From: Archangium violaceum
GTDB taxonomy: Bacteria; Myxococcota; Myxococcia; Myxococcales; Myxococcaceae
Assembly: GCF_016887565.1 (NCBI RefSeq)
Contig: NZ_CP069396.1
Location: 1,329,001-1,393,000, forward strand
Direction of reading: 5' to 3'
DNA: 64,000 nucleotides
Position 1 is the first letter of the stretch; every line of letters starts with the position of its first letter. Under the pieces are notes generated by a model. That model made no database searches. It had not been told where the DNA came from and worked only from the letters and a program-made list of their open reading frames with translations. A program made the translations under genes and the position numbers. Below, one piece after another: positions 62,369 through 64,000 of the stretch.

Positions 62369-64000
62369 ATGACGATGGACATGTCCCGCTACCTCGGCCT
62401 GTTCCTCACCGAGGCTAGCGAGCACCTGGAAGGGTTGGGGCGGGACCTCGTGCAATTGGAGCGCGAGGGAGCACCCGCCGTGGTGGACTCCATGTTCCGC
62501 CACGCCCACTCGGTCAAGGGGATGGCGTCCTCGATGGGCTTCGAGGCCATCGCCGTGCTGGCCCACCGGGTGGAGGACCTGGTGGACGCCATCCGCCAGG
62601 ACCCGAGCAGGCTGGAGCGCACCCTGGTGGACCTGCTCCTGTCGGCCACCGACATCATGCTGGCCCAGGTGCGCTCCGTGGCGGACAACAAGCCGCCGGA
62701 TGACGCCTCGGCGCTGCTGGGCCAGCTGGCCGAGCGGGTGAGCACGCTCACGGGCCGAGCGCCCGGCGCTACGCGGGTGCTGGGCCGGACCTCCGTCACC
62801 AGTGCCGCGCCCGCTCCGGTCGCGACCCCCGTGGCCGCCGCGCCCGCTCCGGCCGCCGCGCCCGCCGCTCCGGTCGCGACCCCCGTGGCCGCCGCCGTGC
62901 CCGCTCCGGTCGCCGCGCGCGCCCCGAGCGCGCCCGGTGTCACCGCCGAGGCCGCTCCCGTCGCCACGCCCGCTCCCGAGGCTCCGGTGGCCGCGACGGC
63001 CCAGCTGGCCGCCTCGGTGTCCATGGCGGTGGTGACCCCCTTCACGATGGAGGGGGAGGCGAAGCCCGAGGCCCCTCCGAAGACGATGAAGCGCTGGGCG
63101 GTGCGGTTGCGCATCGCGCCCACCTGCCAGACGCCGGGGGTGCGGGCCTTCCTGGTGCACAAGCGGCTCACGGGCCTGGGCACGCTGCACGACCTGTTTC
63201 CCGCGCTGGAGGACCTCAAGGCCGGCCGCATCCCGGATGGGAACATCCAACTCGAGCTGGAGACGGCCGAGGGCGAGGAGGGCATCCGCAAGGCGCTGCG
63301 CAACGTGGCGGAGGTGGAGCTCGTCTCGCTGGCGCCCGCGGTCGCCGCGCCACCGCCCGTGCCCGTCTCGCAGGCGGCGCAGTCGCTGGCGGAGTCCGCC
63401 CGGGCGGTGGGAGGGGACTCGGCGACGCGCACGGTGCGCGTGCGCACGGAGCTGCTGGACTACTTCCTGGACACGGTGGGCGAGCTGCTGCTGGCCACCG
63501 CGCGCCTGCGCGAGCTGGGCAAGGTGCTGCCGGAGAACTCGCGCCCGCCCATTGAAGAGGGCGTCTACCGGCTGCAGACGCTGGTGAAGGACCTGCACGA
63601 CAAGGTGATGAGCGCGCGCATGACGCCGCTGTCGCTCATCACGGACCGGCTGCCCCGCGCGGCGCGCGACATCGCGCGGCGCAAGGAGCGCGAGGTCGAC
63701 CTGGTCATCACCGGCGCGGAGATCGAGCTGGACCGGGCCATCCTCGACGAGCTGGCGGACCCGCTGCTGCACCTGCTGCGCAACTGCATCGACCACGGCC
63801 TGGAGTCGTCGGAGGAGCGGGTGGCGGCGGGCAAGGGCGCGCGCGGGCGCGTGCTGGTGTCCGTGCGGCGCGCGCGCGACCGGGTGGTGGTGGAGATGGA
63901 GGACGACGGCCGCGGCATGAACGCGGCCAAGCTGAAGGCGGCGGCGGTGGCTCGCGGCGCCATCAGCGCGGAGGCGGCGGCGCGGATGACGGACCGCGAG
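62369..64000 (+). CDS. difE: CheA-type histidine kinase, DifE-like (truncated by window end)
   Basis: The frame opens with ATG at 62369 and runs through the window end without a stop (544 codons shown). Residues 1-120 are a phosphotransfer domain ([20 protein letters not shown], with the phosphorylated His in AHSVKG near 49). A Pro/Ala-rich linker (about 140-215) replaces the usual P2-like region. A domain of about 80 residues ([15 protein letters not shown]) follows, then the dimerisation segment ([23 protein letters not shown]) and the start of the ATPase domain ([25 protein letters not shown]). The G1 and CheW-binding regions lie beyond the window. It is the kinase of the Dif-like pathway. 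Confidence 0.88.
   Translation, partial: MTMDMSRYLGLFLTEASEHLEGLGRDLVQLEREGAPAVVDSMFRHAHSVKGMASSMGFEAIAVLAHRVEDLVDAIRQDPSRLERTLVDLLLSATDIMLAQVRSVADNKPPDDASALLGQLAERVSTLTGRAPGATRVLGRTSVTSAAPAPVATPVAAAPAPAAAPAAPVATPVAAAVPAPVAARAPSAPGVTAEAAPVATPAPEAPVAATAQLAASVSMAVVTPFTMEGEAKPEAPPKTMKRWAVRLRIAPTCQTPGVRAFLVHKRLTGLGTLHDLFPALEDLKAGRIPDGNIQLELETAEGEEGIRKALRNVAEVELVSLAPAVAAPPPVPVSQAAQSLAESARAVGGDSATRTVRVRTELLDYFLDTVGELLLATARLRELGKVLPENSRPPIEEGVYRLQTLVKDLHDKVMSARMTPLSLITDRLPRAARDIARRKEREVDLVITGAEIELDRAILDELADPLLHLLRNCIDHGLESSEERVAAGKGARGRVLVSVRRARDRVVVEMEDDGRGMNAAKLKAAAVARGAISAEAAARMTDRE

Overview
The window is high-GC, densely coded DNA of a myxobacterium, most likely of the Myxococcus/Archangium/Cystobacter group. 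The evidence is a chemosensory cluster in the order of the Myxococcus xanthus Dif system, an MglA-like GTPase paired with a sensor kinase, PilT-type retraction ATPase paralogues, many lipoproteins, a zinc-finger anti-sigma factor operon, a SitA-like lipoprotein toxin with a coupled partner gene, and several copies of a CCCTCTCCC-GGGAGAGGG hairpin repeat. No rRNA, tRNA, CRISPR array, phage or complete insertion sequence was seen. The genus cannot be fixed from the window alone.

Layout. 0-6.3 kb: a persulfide-dioxygenase-like hydrolase, two tandem STAS/SEC14-like paralogues, and an ABC exporter operon (ATPase, FtsX permease, AttH/CrtC-like lipocalin). 6.4-16.2 kb: a chimeric Phd-antitoxin/histidine-kinase remnant, a lipase-like hydrolase, DUF3467, a secreted EEP-family nuclease/phosphatase, hemF, a tail-anchored protein, an SMR efflux protein, an ECF sigma/anti-sigma/secreted protein operon, and a small basic gene behind a good sigma-54 promoter match. 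16.3-26.6 kb: an outer-membrane protein, a Kef-type antiporter fused to a UBP zinc finger, a MATE exporter, a PAS/GAF sensor kinase, and a CPA1 antiporter with an RCK-cNMP regulator. 26.7-36.1 kb: secreted enzymes (a glycosidase-like lipoprotein, a PQQ sugar dehydrogenase, an M49-like metallopeptidase), a BMP-family lipoprotein and glnA. 36.1-39.0 kb: the polymorphic toxin/immunity pair. 39.0-44.8 kb: EamA exporter, hrcA, a 52-residue membrane protein, lipid kinase, HAD phosphatase and two lipoproteins. 44.9-49.0 kb: a four-gene overlapping operon of site-2 protease, zinc-ribbon membrane protein and a RegB/RegA redox two-component system. 49.0-56.3 kb: MFS carrier, DinG-family helicase, a 265-bp MITE-like element with 31-bp terminal inverted repeats, two coupled PilT paralogues and a GNAT protein. 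56.5-64 kb: the MglA-like GTPase and PocR kinase, thiL, and a Dif-like chemosensory operon (MCP, CheW, CheY, CheA) cut by the window edge.

The best candidates for something not previously described are the site-2 protease/zinc-ribbon/RegBA operon, the toxin/immunity pair, the KefB-UBP finger fusion, the PilT protein with a duplicated N-terminal domain, the Phd/kinase chimera and the MITE. All calls come from reading the sequence. No similarity search was run, and names of families and paralogues rest on recognised motifs and gene order.
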